Shown: in pieces, positions 21,066-21,480 of the stretch
How positions within the stretch are numbered: position 1 is the stretch's first letter
How the letters are laid out: every line of letters starts with the position of its first letter
Assembly: GCA_023439505.1 (NCBI GenBank)
Contig: JAEXNR010000038.1
Span: 1-21,480, forward strand
Source of the DNA: Bacillota bacterium
GTDB taxonomy: Bacteria > Bacillota > Clostridia > Lachnospirales > Lachnospiraceae
Direction of reading: 5' to 3'
DNA length: 21,480 nt
Notes under the pieces: generated by a model
Seen by the model: only the letters and a program-made list of their open reading frames with translations
Databases searched by the model: none
Told to the model about the DNA's origin: nothing
Program-made: the position numbers and the translations under genes

Positions 21066-21480
21066 ATGCAGCTTAGGGTTTTAGGTAGCAGTTCTTCTGG
21101 GAACTGCTACATGCTGGAAAATGAAACGGAATGCCTGGTCCTGGAGGCCGGGCTTCCCTTCAAAAAAGTAAAAGAGGCTTTGACCTTTGATGTACTAAAG
21201 ATTGTTGGAGTATTAATTACTCATGAGCATGGAGATCATGCAGCCTATGTAAAGGATTACATAAAAGCTGGATTTAATGTTGAGATGTCGGAAGGTACGG
21301 CATTGGCATTGAGCATCCCTCGAAGCAGCCACTTCAGTCCCGGATATTGGTATCGTTTCGGAGGATTCACGGTTACGCCGTTTGGCGTAGTTCACGATGC
21401 TGCTGAACCGCTTGGTTTCATTATCCAGCATCGTGAAATCGGAAATCTTCTTTTTGCCTCTGATACGGAGTATATAAAGC
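21066..21480 (+). CDS. Metallo-beta-lactamase-fold hydrolase, cut by the right edge
   Basis: The first 138 residues are visible. After an N-terminal strand MQLRVLGSSSSGNCY comes the metal motif H53-E-H55-G-D57-H58, and later LLFASDTEY, matching a further metal-ligand region. The opening GSSSSGN is typical of the YycJ/WalJ-like branch, whose members include nucleases. It starts 4 nt after recT, with the site in the recT 3' end. It is probably the nuclease of the phage recombination module, but this is inferred from position. Confidence 0.85.
   Translation, partial: MQLRVLGSSSSGNCYMLENETECLVLEAGLPFKKVKEALTFDVLKIVGVLITHEHGDHAAYVKDYIKAGFNVEMSEGTALALSIPRSSHFSPGYWYRFGGFTVTPFGVVHDAAEPLGFIIQHREIGNLLFASDTEYIK

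Overview
The window looks like a chromosome segment from a low-to-mid GC Firmicute, most likely a Lachnospiraceae / Clostridium cluster XIVa type. Signs are strong AGGAGG ribosome-binding sites, frequent TTG starts, consensus SigA promoters, a c-di-GMP-I riboswitch in front of a chemoreceptor, an ECF-type transporter and a Firmicute-style temperate prophage. No species can be named from the sequence alone.

Layout. (1) Positions 1-2470 hold an IS91-type element: a tyrosine recombinase overlapping a Y2 HUH transposase, a 70-nt nested hairpin after them, and the first 16 codons of a leftward gene running off the left edge. (2) 2470-3200 is mostly non-coding or decayed DNA, with four G-rich repeats and two ORF remnants. 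(3) 3200-3851 carries tRNA-Leu(CAG) on the minus strand and tRNA-Asn(GTT) on the plus strand, each with its own promoter, plus a 25-bp tandem repeat. (4) 3982-8040 holds a FAD/Rieske oxidoreductase of the YhfW type, then a methyl-accepting chemotaxis protein whose 370-nt leader contains a c-di-GMP-I riboswitch and a terminator. (5) 8218-13860 is an apparent nutrient-uptake locus: an RpiR/SIS regulator on the plus strand, facing a minus-strand set S component - fused double ATPase - T component of an ECF transporter, ending in a PHP-family phosphoesterase. Similar TGAAA...TTTCA palindromes lie at the regulator's leader and at the transporter promoter. The PHP gene has a structured leader with a possible pseudoknot. 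(6) From tRNA-Leu(AAG) at 14025-14108 to the right edge is the left end of a prophage or related element. It has an integrase and small repressor leftward, and a Cro-like protein, Rha-type regulator, small membrane and zinc-ribbon proteins, AbrB-like protein, Rad50/SMC-like ATPase, RecT annealase and a metallo-beta-lactamase-fold protein (cut by the window edge) rightward.

How parts work together. The most complete regulatory readings are: (a) the riboswitch P1 3' arm and the terminator 3' arm share the 8-mer TTGCCTTA, which predicts c-di-GMP-induced termination of the chemoreceptor mRNA; (b) the RpiR protein probably controls both itself and the ECF operon; (c) the phage switch has paired divergent promoters with two different operator families. 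Functions are inferred from motifs read by eye; no database search was run.
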